Of a stretch of 37,682 bases of DNA, positions 1 to 7,924 are shown one piece after another. The stretch spans positions 1-37,682 of the forward strand of contig CAZPZZ010000028.1 of assembly GCA_964591245.1 (NCBI GenBank), in the 5' to 3' direction. The position numbers and the translations under genes are program-made. Position 1 is the stretch's first letter. Every line of letters begins with the position of its first letter. Under the pieces are notes generated by a model. The model did not search any database. It was given only the letters and a program-made list of their open reading frames with translations, and was not told where the DNA came from. The DNA is from CAZPZZ01 sp964591245 (lineage in GTDB: Bacteria > Acidobacteriota > Vicinamibacteria > Vicinamibacterales > UBA8438).

Positions 1-225
1 TGGCCCTCTTTCGATCCTGAGGTCGCGAAGGCTGACGAACTCGTAGTGCCGGTGCAGGTCAATGGCAAGTTGCGGGGGCGGCTCGTGGTGGCTGCTGACA
101 TGCCCGAAGATGAACTTCGCGAGGCTGCACTCACAGATCCCGCTGTGCAGACACATATTGAAGGTAAGGCAATTGTCCGGGTGGTCGTTGTGCAACGCAA
201 ACTCGTGAACATTGTGGTCAAGTAG
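1..225 (+). CDS. leuS: Leucyl-tRNA synthetase, C-terminal end (partial)
   Basis: Frame 1 is open from the first base to a TAG at 223-225 and encodes the last 74 residues of a class I leucyl-tRNA synthetase. The stretch VPVQVNGKLRGRL is the conserved C-terminal 'VQVNGK-R' strand of bacterial LeuRS, and the closing residues EGKAIVRVVVVQRKLVNIVV match the usual end of the family. The C-terminal domain contacts the elbow of tRNA-Leu; the catalytic and editing domains lie upstream of the window. The next gene, lptE, starts five bases after the stop, and leuS-lptE-holA is a gene order known from enterobacteria. This supports both the identification and a shared transcript. Confidence 0.9.
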   Translation, partial: WPSFDPEVAKADELVVPVQVNGKLRGRLVVAADMPEDELREAALTDPAVQTHIEGKAIVRVVVVQRKLVNIVVK

Positions 226-230
226 GAGGC

Positions 231-797
231 GTGGTGAGGCCGAGATCGTGCACGAGGCTGAGTAAGGCGACGGGCGCTTTGCTCCCGGTGTTGTTCACGG
301 CGTTACTCAGTGCTTCCTGTGGGTACTCCCTGTCCGGACAAGGCTCCTTCTTGCCGGACTATATTCAAACGATCGGGGTGCCCCTGTTTGAGAATTCTAC
401 GGCGATCTTCGACGTGGAGCAGATCCTGACCCAGCAGGTGCGATCTGAGTTCATTGGTCGTGGGCAATATACCGTTATCCCGGCCGATACGGGGGTTGAC
501 GCGCTGTTGTCTGGCACTATCACCGGAGTTTCCATCACGCCGGCTGCGTTCACGGCTCAACAGCAAGCATCACGCTATATCTTCACGTTGAACGTCGACA
601 TCGAGTTCCTGGATCTGACGACGAACGAGATGATTTGGCAGAACCCTCAACTGACCTTCAGCGACGAGTATGAAGTGGCGACGGGAGGGGGCGGGGTAGA
701 CGCTGCATTCTTCTTTGGTCAGCAGTCCAACGCCGTCCAGCGTGTGAGTCGTGATTTTGCCCGTTCGGTGGTCAGTGCCATCCTTGAAGCGTTTTAG
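231..797 (+). CDS. lptE: LPS-assembly lipoprotein LptE
   Basis: This is a 188-residue outer-membrane lipoprotein. LptE plugs the LptD barrel and helps deliver lipopolysaccharide to the outer leaflet. After a basic N-terminus there is a hydrophobic segment and a lipobox LSASC, with the acylated Cys at about residue 30, followed by GYSLSGQ, the 'CGY-L' opening typical of LptE/RlpB. The body matches the LptE fold in length and in its mixed beta pattern. An AGGAGG at 224-229 lies directly before the GTG at 231. The second GTG at 234 has slightly better spacing and could be the real start. Its position between leuS and holA is the classical neighbourhood. The presence of the gene implies a lipopolysaccharide-bearing outer membrane. 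Confidence 0.85.
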   Translation: MVRPRSCTRLSKATGALLPVLFTALLSASCGYSLSGQGSFLPDYIQTIGVPLFENSTAIFDVEQILTQQVRSEFIGRGQYTVIPADTGVDALLSGTITGVSITPAAFTAQQQASRYIFTLNVDIEFLDLTTNEMIWQNPQLTFSDEYEVATGGGGVDAAFFFGQQSNAVQRVSRDFARSVVSAILEAF

Positions 798-904
798 TTT
801 CCTGTCTTGTTTGCACTCGTCAAGCGTGAAGTGGTCGGACGTGATCAGGCGAAGCCCGTATCCCATGCCGTGGGACTGCGAAGATGGTATCTGGTGGAGA
901 TGGA

Positions 905-1822
905 ATGCCACGCTGCACACCAACTGAGGCGCTGGAGCAGATTAGGGCCGGCGATCTGAACCGAATCTACCTCATCAGTGGTGATGACGAGGTCGAAAAG
1001 GCAGAGATGGCCGACGCCTTTGAAGCGTCGGTCGACGAGGGAATGCGTGCGTTTAACATCGATCGACTGGATGGTGGTGAGACTTCGCTCGGACGGATTG
1101 TCGAGGCGGCGCGTACATTTCCGATGATGGCGCAGCGTCGGATCATCATTGTGCTACGGGCCGAGCGGTGTTTGGCGCCAAACCGAGAAACCCGTGCAAG
1201 CACTGCCCACGGGGAATTATTCGAGGCCTACCTGGAGGATCCAGAGCCTCATGCTTGTCTCGTGCTCGTAGCGAATACGCTCGATAAGCGGCGTCGATTG
1301 ACGAGCAGGTTACATGCGGTGGCGACGGTTGTGACCTGCGGGGTGATTGAGACGTTGGCGGATGCAGAGCAGTGGGTGCGTCGCCGGGTGACTGCCGAGG
1401 GCCAGTCGATATCGGCGGCTGGCGCGCGTCTCATGGCCGCTACCACAGGCCCGAACATCAATCGTCTTCGTGGTGATCTGGAGCGTTTGCTGCTTTTTGC
1501 ATCCGGGCAGTCGTCTATTGGCGTCGACGACGTTCTCGCCATTGCCGGACCGTCGGTGGTGCACGATGATTGGGCGGTTGCCAACGCGATTGAACGCAAG
1601 CAGGTTGGTCAGGCCCTACGAGCGCTTGCACAAACGCTCGAGGCTGGTGCGGCCCCGTATATGGTGCTGGGACAGCTGGCGTGGGTCGTGCGAACCCGGT
1701 TGCCAACTGACCGGGTGGCTACATCGGTGGAAACTGTATTCCGGACAGACCTCGCGCTCAAGAGTTCTGCGGGCGAGCCAAGGGTCCTTCTCGAGCGACT
1801 TGTAGTTGAACTGTGTCGCTGA
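905..1822 (+). CDS. holA: DNA polymerase III delta subunit (clamp-loader wrench)
   Basis: HolA opens the beta sliding clamp as part of the clamp loader. The protein has the N-terminal AAA-like fold of the family (IYLISGDDEVEKAEMADAF near the start, where other ATPases have a Walker A) and the YLEDPEPHACLVLVANTLDKR region. The typical helical segment 'GAAPYMVLGQLAWVVRTRL' forms the collar domain. It is about 305 residues, slightly short of the usual 330-340. I prefer the ATG at 905 because GGTGGAGATGG precedes it at good spacing. An in-frame ATG at 884 would add seven residues but has only a weak ribosome-binding site. The gene follows lptE after about 107 bases and converges on rpsT with only 8 bases between the two stops. 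Confidence 0.85.
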   Translation: MPRCTPTEALEQIRAGDLNRIYLISGDDEVEKAEMADAFEASVDEGMRAFNIDRLDGGETSLGRIVEAARTFPMMAQRRIIIVLRAERCLAPNRETRASTAHGELFEAYLEDPEPHACLVLVANTLDKRRRLTSRLHAVATVVTCGVIETLADAEQWVRRRVTAEGQSISAAGARLMAATTGPNINRLRGDLERLLLFASGQSSIGVDDVLAIAGPSVVHDDWAVANAIERKQVGQALRALAQTLEAGAAPYMVLGQLAWVVRTRLPTDRVATSVETVFRTDLALKSSAGEPRVLLERLVVELCR

Positions 1823-1830
1823 GGAAAACC

Positions 1831-2103
1831 CTACTCGGCGGCGGACGCTACGGCGAGTCGCTTTGCCAGGCGGGACTTGTACCGCGCAGCGGTATTGTTG
1901 TGAATGACGCCCTTCGACGACATCCGGTCGATAAGCGATACGGTGCCGCGGAGGGCGGACTGTGCTTCTTCGGATTTACCGGCGTCGATCGCTTCCCGCA
2001 TCGATTTCAGTGCGCGGCGAAGCCGCGTGCGGAGTCCGCGGTTTCGTGCTCGTCTTACAAGATCCTGACGGTGCGCTTTTAACGTGTGCTTGTGGTTCGC
2101 CAA
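1831..2103 (-). CDS. rpsT: 30S ribosomal protein S20
   Basis: S20 is a primary 16S rRNA-binding protein of the small subunit. The sequence opens ANHKHTLKAHRQDLVRRARN, the standard S20 beginning, and has the basic helical body and a short alanine-rich end. I place the start at the TTG at 2103-2101, giving 90 residues. The family normally begins Met-Ala-Asn-x-Lys, no ATG or GTG occurs at that point, and a GAGGATAGG (2105-2113) lies just upstream. The open frame continues upstream to 2175, but that extension has no family resemblance and overlaps a good promoter. A TTG start is also found in E. coli rpsT, where it has been linked to autogenous control. The gene converges on holA. Confidence 0.93.
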   Translation of the reverse strand: MANHKHTLKAHRQDLVRRARNRGLRTRLRRALKSMREAIDAGKSEEAQSALRGTVSLIDRMSSKGVIHNNTAARYKSRLAKRLAVASAAE

Positions 2104-2104
2104 A

Positions 2105-2113
2105 CCTATCCTC
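2105..2113 (-). promoter_or_regulatory. Ribosome-binding site that fixes the rpsT TTG start
   Basis: The minus-strand sequence GAGGATAGG ends one base before the TTG at 2103. The GAGG core lies about 6 bases upstream of the start codon, a normal spacing. It supports TTG as the initiator rather than the longer open frame. Confidence 0.6.
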
Positions 2114-2146
2114 GATACTTTCGTTTCAGTCGCTGCGCAAACTCCT

Positions 2147-2175
2147 AGTATAGCCCGGCCTCGTGTCCCAACCAA
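2147..2175 (-). promoter_or_regulatory. Candidate sigma-70-type promoter of rpsT
   Basis: Read on the minus strand, TTGGTT (2175-2170) and TATACT (2152-2147) are separated by exactly 17 bases. The -10 box matches TATAAT at 5 of 6 positions and the -35 box matches TTGACA at 3 of 6. Transcription would start near 2140 and give a leader of roughly 37 bases before the TTG start of rpsT. The promoter sits between the S4-domain gene and rpsT, so rpsT could be transcribed both from its own promoter and by read-through. Confidence 0.5.
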
Positions 2176-2195
2176 GGGGCAGCTAGCCAGTGCGG

Positions 2196-2657
2196 TTATG
2201 AGCCTCGCTTGAGTCGACGGATTTCCCGACGTTGTCTGGCGTCGGGGGATTGGGTTTTCGGTCCGCGAGCGGGCGGCCAGGCGCCGGAGGTTGCACCGAG
2301 ACGGTAGGCTTCTCGTTCTGCTTCAGTCAAGGGTGGGGTCACGTCGTCATACAACGTCTTGGCGACGGCCTTGGGTAGGTGTTGGCTCGCGAGTCCCTCG
2401 ACGATGACGATCTGCTTGCGTGCCTGTGCCCGGCTGATCGTAAGTCGGTCACCGCGTTGGACCGAGCGATGTGGTTTCGCACGCTGACCATCGACGTCCA
2501 CCTTGCCACCTCTGCAGGCCCGCTGTGCTTCTGACCGGGTTTTGAATAAACACGTCACATCTAGCCAGACATCGATCCGGATCCGTGTAATGGTTGGATC
2601 GTTTGCCGTGGGAGTCGTGTCGGACCTGGAGGAGGCTTCCGGAAGCTCGGGCGTCAT
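2196..2657 (-). CDS. S4-domain RNA-binding protein, Hsp15 family
   Basis: This 153-residue basic protein carries one S4 RNA-binding domain at about residues 26-75 (IRIDVWLDVTCLFKTRSEAQ, then ACRGGKVDVDGQRAKPHRSV). This is the pattern of heat-shock protein 15 (HslR/YrfH), which binds 50S subunits carrying stalled nascent chains. The first 25 residues are low-complexity. The C-terminus (residues 110-153) is charged and rich in Pro and Arg, like the basic tail of Hsp15. The ATG at 2657 overlaps the stop of the upstream transglycosylase gene as ATGA, so translation is probably coupled. RluB-type pseudouridine synthases also carry S4 domains, but there is no catalytic domain here. Confidence 0.75.
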   Translation of the reverse strand: MTPELPEASSRSDTTPTANDPTITRIRIDVWLDVTCLFKTRSEAQRACRGGKVDVDGQRAKPHRSVQRGDRLTISRAQARKQIVIVEGLASQHLPKAVAKTLYDDVTPPLTEAEREAYRLGATSGAWPPARGPKTQSPDARQRREIRRLKRGS

Positions 2658-3412
2658 CGATTTCTTAGCGGCTTGGTTTCATCTGCTGGTGGCGGTCTAT
2701 CGGCATGACCGAGCCGTGTCCGGTTCGGTGGAACATCGGAGTAACGATGGATTCGTTGCCCTTTAATGACCTGGATAGTTCGGTAGATCGTTTGCCCATG
2801 TGTGATCAGCGTCGATCGAGGGTGCTGGTGGAGACGTGTTGACTGGCGAATCCTATGGATGTAATCGAGCGTCTCTTGATAAGGGGGCACCCGGTTTCCA
2901 TGTCGTGCGACCGCCTCGGGGCCAGCATTGTACGCGGCGAGTGCGAGCTCTTCGTTACCGCCGAACCGATCTAGCTGCTGGCGCAAGTAGGAGACACCGC
3001 CTCTGATATTTTGTGCGGGGTTGAAGGGATCGGTTATGCCGAGATCTGCGGCCGTGGCCGGCATGAGTTGCATTAAGCCCATGGCGCCCTTACGCGATCT
3101 GGCGTCCGGATCGAACGCGGACTCGATCTGGATGATGGAGCGCACGAGTTGAGGCCGGACGGCATATCGGGTTGCCTCACGTTGAATGATTGCTTCGACA
3201 TTGTTCAGTCGTCCGCGGACGACTGAAGTGTCCTGAGGCGGAGTTTGCGCAGTTTCTCTTGGGGCCGACTGAGAGGGCGCCTTCGTGGATGCGGGCGTAT
3301 CAGAAAACACAAGGAGGCCGCTGGCGTCTCGCCAACTGTAGACTTGAGCCTGCCCAAGGGAAACGCTCGTCAAAATCGCTCCGAGTACCAGCGCGACGGG
3401 TATTCTGTTCAT
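2654..3412 (-). CDS. Lytic transglycosylase with DUF4124-like modules
   Basis: This 252-residue secreted protein should cleave the MurNAc-GlcNAc bond of peptidoglycan to give 1,6-anhydro ends. A signal peptide spans residues 1-22 and ends at GQA-QV. A DUF4124-like module follows (VYSWRDASGLLVFSDTP, 24-40), then a proline-rich linker, then the SLT domain (about 75-190). The catalytic Glu is E97 in IIQIESAFDP; GAMGLMQLMPATAADLG and ALAAYNAGPEAV are the other signature motifs. After the SLT domain, IYRTIQVIKGQRIHRYSDVPP looks like a second, degenerate DUF4124 unit. The ATG has no obvious ribosome-binding site. The gene follows alaS after about 130 bases and overlaps the S4 protein by 4. Confidence 0.85.
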   Translation of the reverse strand: MNRIPVALVLGAILTSVSLGQAQVYSWRDASGLLVFSDTPASTKAPSQSAPRETAQTPPQDTSVVRGRLNNVEAIIQREATRYAVRPQLVRSIIQIESAFDPDARSRKGAMGLMQLMPATAADLGITDPFNPAQNIRGGVSYLRQQLDRFGGNEELALAAYNAGPEAVARHGNRVPPYQETLDYIHRIRQSTRLHQHPRSTLITHGQTIYRTIQVIKGQRIHRYSDVPPNRTRLGHADRPPPADETKPLRNR

Positions 3413-3542
3413 TAGATTTCGTTATTCTTTGGAGAAATCCCGTCGAGTCACATCGGCGGATGCTCCGTGTCATGGGAGTCGAGTGTCGTCCTGGGCACCT
3501 CTTCGAGTTCTTCCCGTTGTCACCTTGAGCGAGCGACTCAGG

Positions 3543-6281
3543 TTACTTCGGCTCCGGTTCTTGATCTTCAAGCATACGCTCGATCACTGACTGGCTCGCC
3601 GAGAGAAGGTTGTTGATTTTCTCGGGTTGACGTCCGCCGGCCTCGGCGAAATCCGCTCGTCCGCCTCCGCCGCCTCCGACAATGGGTGCGAGTGCCTTTA
3701 CGATCTTGCCGGCATGCAGTGTGTCGAGCAAATCTTTGCTGACGGAGACGACCAAGGCTACCTTCCCGTCATTGTCTGATGCCAACACGACGACGCCACG
3801 CCCGAGACGTGAGCGGAGTGAGTCGGCCAGAGTGCGAAGCGCGCTTTTTTCCAGTCCCGATACCCGCCTGGCAATGAGCTTTGCATCACCCACGGATATC
3901 GTTGCTTCATTGTGACTTTCGGTGGCACTGCCCAGAACCGATTTCATCTTCAGTTGTTCGAGTTCTCGCGTCAACCGTTTGGTGTCTGCCTGGAGTCGCT
4001 TGACGGCTGAGATCGCCCCGTCGGCTGGCACACCAAGCGCCTGGACTAGCGCGTCGAAATTGGCCCGGTCGGCCTGCATGTGAGCGACAGCGGCATTGCT
4101 GGTGACTGCTTCGATACGCCGCACACCCGCCGCGACTCCGGTTTCCTGGGTAATGGTCAAGAGGCCGATATCCCCGGTTGCGTGGCAATGGGTGCCGCCG
4201 CAAAGTTCCATGCTGACGTCAGCGAGGGAAACAACTCTGACGGTGGAGCCGTATTTCTCGCCAAAGAGAGCCATGGCACCCCCGGCGATGGCTTCCTCCG
4301 TCGTACGGATCTGGGTTTCGACCGGATGATTGGCTGATATCCCGTGGTTGATTTCCCGCTCGACCGCCTCCAGAGTGCTCTTGACGAGTGCGCCGTCGTG
4401 GGAGAAGTCGAACCGCAGTCGATCGGGTGCGACGAGCGAGCCAGCCTGCTTCACGTGTGAACCGAGTTGCCGGCGAAGTGCCGCGTGGAGAAGATGCGTG
4501 GCTGTGTGGTTCCTACGGATCGCACTCCGGCGAACGGCATCGACCTGGGCGAGGACGGTGTTGCCGGGGTGCAGTACTCCCTGAGTGAGCTGAATATGGT
4601 GTGCACGAGGACCACCTGGCGCGAGTCGTTCCATCCCGTCGACCACGGCTCGGGGGGGAGAGGGCAGACTGGCTTCGGATGGTACGACTAGGTGCCCGGT
4701 GTCGGAGACTTGGCCACCAGCCTCCAAATAGAATGGCGTCTTGTCGAGTACCACGTAACCGTTGGCGGGTGCCGTCAAGGAATCAATGGACATCCGCTGG
4801 TCGTCAAAGAGGGCGATTATCGTTGAGTCTTCGATGTCCGTTGTCGTGTAGCCTTCGAAGTGGTCTGGCAACACGGTCAATTCTGCGCGTTGCTGGTCGG
4901 ATGCAAACTGAAACTCGGTGTTGGCCGACGCGTTGCCAAACCTCGTATGCGCGCGTGACTGCGTCCGCTGTGATTCCAGGGCTTGCTCAAAACCTTTCCG
5001 GTCGATCGTGACCGAGTGCTCCGTCGCAAGGTCCTCCATGAAGTCAAGCGGAAGGCCATAGGTGTCATAGAGTCGGAACATTTCCGCTCCGGATAACTGA
5101 CCCGACGAGCCTGCCTCGGCGAGCACTGTCTCGAGCCGCGGCAATCCATCGGTCAGTACCGCATCAAATCGTTCTTCTTCGGTGCGCACAATTCGTGTGA
5201 TGCTGTCACGGCCGGAAGAGAGTTCCGGATATGCTGCACTCATTTCATCGACGAGTACATCGACCAGTTGATGAAGGAACGGAGCCGTCATGCCGAGCTT
5301 CTTTCCGTGCCGCATCGCGCGACGCATGATCTTGCGTAAGACGTAGCCCCGCCACTCGTTCGAGGGCATTACGCCGTCGGCGATGAGGAACGTCATCGCT
5401 CGAAGGTGGTCCGCCACTACTCGCATCGACACATCGTGCGGTGTGTTCTGTTGCTGCGGGTGGAGTGGGCCATAGGTGCGGTCCGTTTGAGCTTCGATCG
5501 CCCGCAGTAACGGCGTGAAAAGGTCTGTGTCATAGTTGGACGCCTTGCCTTGGATGACGGCGACGATCCGTTCGAGTCCCATGCCGGTATCTATGGAGGC
5601 TGCTGGCAGATCCGTCAATGTGCCATCGTTGTCCCGGTTGAACTCCATGAAGACGTTGTTCCAGATTTCAAGATAGCGTTCGCAGCTGCAGTCAACACCT
5701 CGGCATACGGGTTCGTGGCACTCGATATCGTCGCCGCGGAAATAGTGCACTTCCGAGCAGCGACCGCATGGACCGGTATCACCCATTGCCCAAAAATTTT
5801 CGGCAACGCCGAGTTCGATAATGCGTTCGGAAGGCACCAGGCGAGACCAGATGGCGTGCGCGTCATCGTCTCGAGGAATACCAGACATTCCCTTGAATAC
5901 GGTGGGATAGAGCCGTTCGGCCGGAAGATTCCAGACTTCCGTCAATAACGTCCACGCGAATGGAATCGCCTCGTGTTTGAAGTAATCTCCAAAAGAGAAA
6001 TTACCCAGCATTTCGAAGAACGTGTGGTGGCGGAGCGACGGACCCACGTTGTCGAGGTCGTTGTGTTTCCCACTGACGCGCATACATTTTTGCGAAGTTG
6101 TCGCTCGCTGGTAGTCGCGACGCTCGCGTCCGAGGAATAGGTCTTTGAACTGGTTCATGCCGGCATTGGTAAACAGCAAGGTGGGATCGTCCAGCGGGAC
6201 CAGTGATCCACTACGAACGATTTCATGATCATGGCTCGCGAAATAGTCGAGAAAGCTTTGCCGGACTGTACTAGACGTCAT
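3543..6281 (-). CDS. alaS: Alanyl-tRNA synthetase
   Basis: This is a full-length class II AlaRS of 912 residues. The catalytic core is recognised by RHHTFFEMLGNFSFGDYFK and the motif-3 region DTGMGLERIVAVIQG. The editing domain has the zinc ligands NHTATHLLHAALR and CGGTHCHATGDIG. The C-terminal DHHA1/C-Ala domain ends in GGGGGGRADFAEAGG. The catalytic domain contains a four-Cys insertion (C-x4-C-x4-C-x-C, about residues 188-200) right after GPCGRCSE, as in one known bacterial subgroup. The start at 6281 is supported by GGGGAGGA eight bases upstream, while the longer open frame from 6299 would begin inside recX and lose this site. recX ends only 4 bases before, so the two are probably co-transcribed; recX-alaS is a widespread pairing. 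Confidence 0.96.
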   Translation of the reverse strand: MTSSTVRQSFLDYFASHDHEIVRSGSLVPLDDPTLLFTNAGMNQFKDLFLGRERRDYQRATTSQKCMRVSGKHNDLDNVGPSLRHHTFFEMLGNFSFGDYFKHEAIPFAWTLLTEVWNLPAERLYPTVFKGMSGIPRDDDAHAIWSRLVPSERIIELGVAENFWAMGDTGPCGRCSEVHYFRGDDIECHEPVCRGVDCSCERYLEIWNNVFMEFNRDNDGTLTDLPAASIDTGMGLERIVAVIQGKASNYDTDLFTPLLRAIEAQTDRTYGPLHPQQQNTPHDVSMRVVADHLRAMTFLIADGVMPSNEWRGYVLRKIMRRAMRHGKKLGMTAPFLHQLVDVLVDEMSAAYPELSSGRDSITRIVRTEEERFDAVLTDGLPRLETVLAEAGSSGQLSGAEMFRLYDTYGLPLDFMEDLATEHSVTIDRKGFEQALESQRTQSRAHTRFGNASANTEFQFASDQQRAELTVLPDHFEGYTTTDIEDSTIIALFDDQRMSIDSLTAPANGYVVLDKTPFYLEAGGQVSDTGHLVVPSEASLPSPPRAVVDGMERLAPGGPRAHHIQLTQGVLHPGNTVLAQVDAVRRSAIRRNHTATHLLHAALRRQLGSHVKQAGSLVAPDRLRFDFSHDGALVKSTLEAVEREINHGISANHPVETQIRTTEEAIAGGAMALFGEKYGSTVRVVSLADVSMELCGGTHCHATGDIGLLTITQETGVAAGVRRIEAVTSNAAVAHMQADRANFDALVQALGVPADGAISAVKRLQADTKRLTRELEQLKMKSVLGSATESHNEATISVGDAKLIARRVSGLEKSALRTLADSLRSRLGRGVVVLASDNDGKVALVVSVSKDLLDTLHAGKIVKALAPIVGGGGGGRADFAEAGGRQPEKINNLLSASQSVIERMLEDQEPEPK

Positions 6282-6285
6282 GCTG

Positions 6286-6768
6286 TTATTCCTCCCCAAG
6301 AGCCGTGTTTCCCGCGTGTCGCATCAGGGCCGCCTGCACCTGTTCGGTCGGGAACCCCTGGCGAATGAGAGCCTGGCCAACCCGGCGTAGTTCGGTACGG
6401 TTGCGAATCGGCCCTCGGAGTCGTTTGGTCAGCGCCTGCTCGAGTACGGTGACTTCGTTGACTTCGTCGAAGATCGCATCTACGGCGTGGTCAGCGGTTG
6501 TTGGTGCAATGCCCAAGGCTTCTAGTTCGCGTCGAGTCCGTTCTTTGCCACGGAGCTTGACGTGCACGGCGCGATGCGCGTACGCAGCCGCGAGACGCGC
6601 GTCGTCGAGGGCGCGAGCCGTCGTCAGACGGCTGATGGTTGTCTCGATTTCCTGCCGGGGGCGGTCGCGCTGGATCAGGCGGTCGCGCAGCTGAGCCGCC
6701 GAGAGATCCCGGCGAGCCAGCAGCCGCAGGGCGATCTGATACGTGCTGGGTGTGTCTGAGGGGGGCAC
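6286..6768 (-). CDS. recX: Regulatory protein RecX
   Basis: This 160-residue all-helical protein modulates RecA by binding its filament. It shows the three-repeat RecX pattern: YQIALRLLARRDLSAAQLRDRL at the start, then ARALDDARLAAAYAHRAVHVKLRGKERTRREL, the family's most conserved block ('DD-RYA-x-v-------G--ri--eL'), and a final RRVGQALIRQGFPTEQVQ. The start is the GTG at 6768, one base after the pilT stop, preceded only by a weak AAGG. recA, the usual neighbour, is not in the window. The gene lies in a pilT-recX-alaS run with almost no spacing, so it should be on the same messenger. Confidence 0.88.
   Translation of the reverse strand: MPPSDTPSTYQIALRLLARRDLSAAQLRDRLIQRDRPRQEIETTISRLTTARALDDARLAAAYAHRAVHVKLRGKERTRRELEALGIAPTTADHAVDAIFDEVNEVTVLEQALTKRLRGPIRNRTELRRVGQALIRQGFPTEQVQAALMRHAGNTALGEE
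6290..6297 (-). promoter_or_regulatory. Strong ribosome-binding site of alaS inside the recX end
   Basis: The minus-strand GGGGAGGA lies about 8 bases before the ATG at 6281 and within the last codons of recX (its stop is at 6286-6288). It decides the alaS start and shows that the two genes are tightly arranged. It is one of the best Shine-Dalgarno matches in the window. Confidence 0.7.
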
Positions 6769-6769
6769 C

Positions 6770-7903
6770 TTATTGGCCGAGGCGGATGGACAGTGGTGAT
6801 TGGGGCATCTCGTGGCGCACCTCGTCGGTCATCGGTGTCACGCCCTGGATGCGCAGTTCGAGTTCGTCGGCGTTCGAGGCCCAGCGCAGCGCCGTCTCTT
6901 GTGAGATCTGTCCATTCTGTAAGAGTAGGTAGATTGCGTGGTCAAATGTTTGCATCCCGTACTGCGAGCCCCCGGACGCGATGGCGCCACCGAGATCATT
7001 CGTATGTGCAGGGTCTTCGATACAGTCCTTGATGAAGGGTGTGTTGACCATGATCTCGACAGCTACGCATCGTCCGTTTCCTTGAACGCACGGAATGAGG
7101 CGTTGAGATATTACGGCCTGCAAGACGCTAGCCAGCTGTCGTCGGACTTGTTCTTGTTGGTGACTCGGGAAGACGCTGATCAGGCGGTTGATCGTTTCAG
7201 GGGCATTGGCTGTATGAACGGTCGCGAGCACAAGGTGTCCCGTGTCGGCTGCTGTCAGCCCAGTTTCGATCGTCTCTAGATCGCGCATCTCGCCAAGCAG
7301 CAAGACATCCGGGTCCTGCCGGAGTCCGCTTCGAAGTGCCGAGGCGAACGACGGTGCGTCCACTGTGACTTCTCGCTGGTTGACGATTGACCGATCGTCT
7401 GTGTGGAGAAACTCGATAGGATCTTCGATGGTAATGATGTGGGCGGCTCGCGAATGGTTGATATGGTCAACGAGCGCGGCCAGCGTCGTGCTCTTGCCAC
7501 TGCCAACGGTCCCTGTGACAAGAATCAGCCCCCGTTTCTTCAGCGCCAGCTGCTTCAATAGTGGCGGCAGACCGAGTTCATCGATGGAAGCAACGTGTGT
7601 TGGAATAATCCTGATCACGATACCGATCGTGCCTCGTTGTCGGAAGAGGCTACACCTGAACCGACCAAGACCTTTGAAGCCGACTGCGAACTCTGCCTGG
7701 CGGTCACGTGCGAAGCTGGGACGTAGCGCGTCGGGGAGGAGGCTGGTGGCGAGATTCTCAAGCTCTGGGGAATCGAGGCGTGGCCCGTCATTCAGACGCT
7801 GTAAATTGCCGTCGACCCGGACTATCGGATAGTTCCCGCATTTGAGATGCAGGTCTGACGCTCGCATCTGAGTTGCCGCTGCGAGAAGCGATGTGATGTC
7901 CAT
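6770..7903 (-). CDS. pilT: PilT-family type IV pilus retraction ATPase
   Basis: This 377-residue hexameric secretion-type ATPase powers pilus retraction for twitching motility and DNA uptake. The N-terminal PAS-like domain opens ITSLLAAATQMRASDLHLKCG, typical of PilT. The core has Walker A GTVGSGKST (most PilT proteins have GPTGSGKST), the Asp box ITIEDPIEF, Walker B region DPDVLLLGEMRD and the His box LATVHTANA. The C-terminus (QTFDHAIYLLLQNGQISQETAL) resembles PilT/PilU, but the AIRNLIRE motif of true PilT is not evident, so it may be a PilT paralogue. The start at 7903 has no clear Shine-Dalgarno sequence. It sits between ilvE (21 bases upstream) and recX (1 base downstream). No other pilus gene is in the window, although comEC lies about 20 kb away. 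Confidence 0.88.
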   Translation of the reverse strand: MDITSLLAAATQMRASDLHLKCGNYPIVRVDGNLQRLNDGPRLDSPELENLATSLLPDALRPSFARDRQAEFAVGFKGLGRFRCSLFRQRGTIGIVIRIIPTHVASIDELGLPPLLKQLALKKRGLILVTGTVGSGKSTTLAALVDHINHSRAAHIITIEDPIEFLHTDDRSIVNQREVTVDAPSFASALRSGLRQDPDVLLLGEMRDLETIETGLTAADTGHLVLATVHTANAPETINRLISVFPSHQQEQVRRQLASVLQAVISQRLIPCVQGNGRCVAVEIMVNTPFIKDCIEDPAHTNDLGGAIASGGSQYGMQTFDHAIYLLLQNGQISQETALRWASNADELELRIQGVTPMTDEVRHEMPQSPLSIRLGQ

Positions 7904-7924
7904 GGAACCGAGGAAGGTCTCGTG

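Noticed and set aside
2104..2175. 24-residue N-terminal extension of S20
   Set aside because: S20 proteins begin at the Ala-Asn-His-Lys position; the extension overlaps the predicted promoter and leader.
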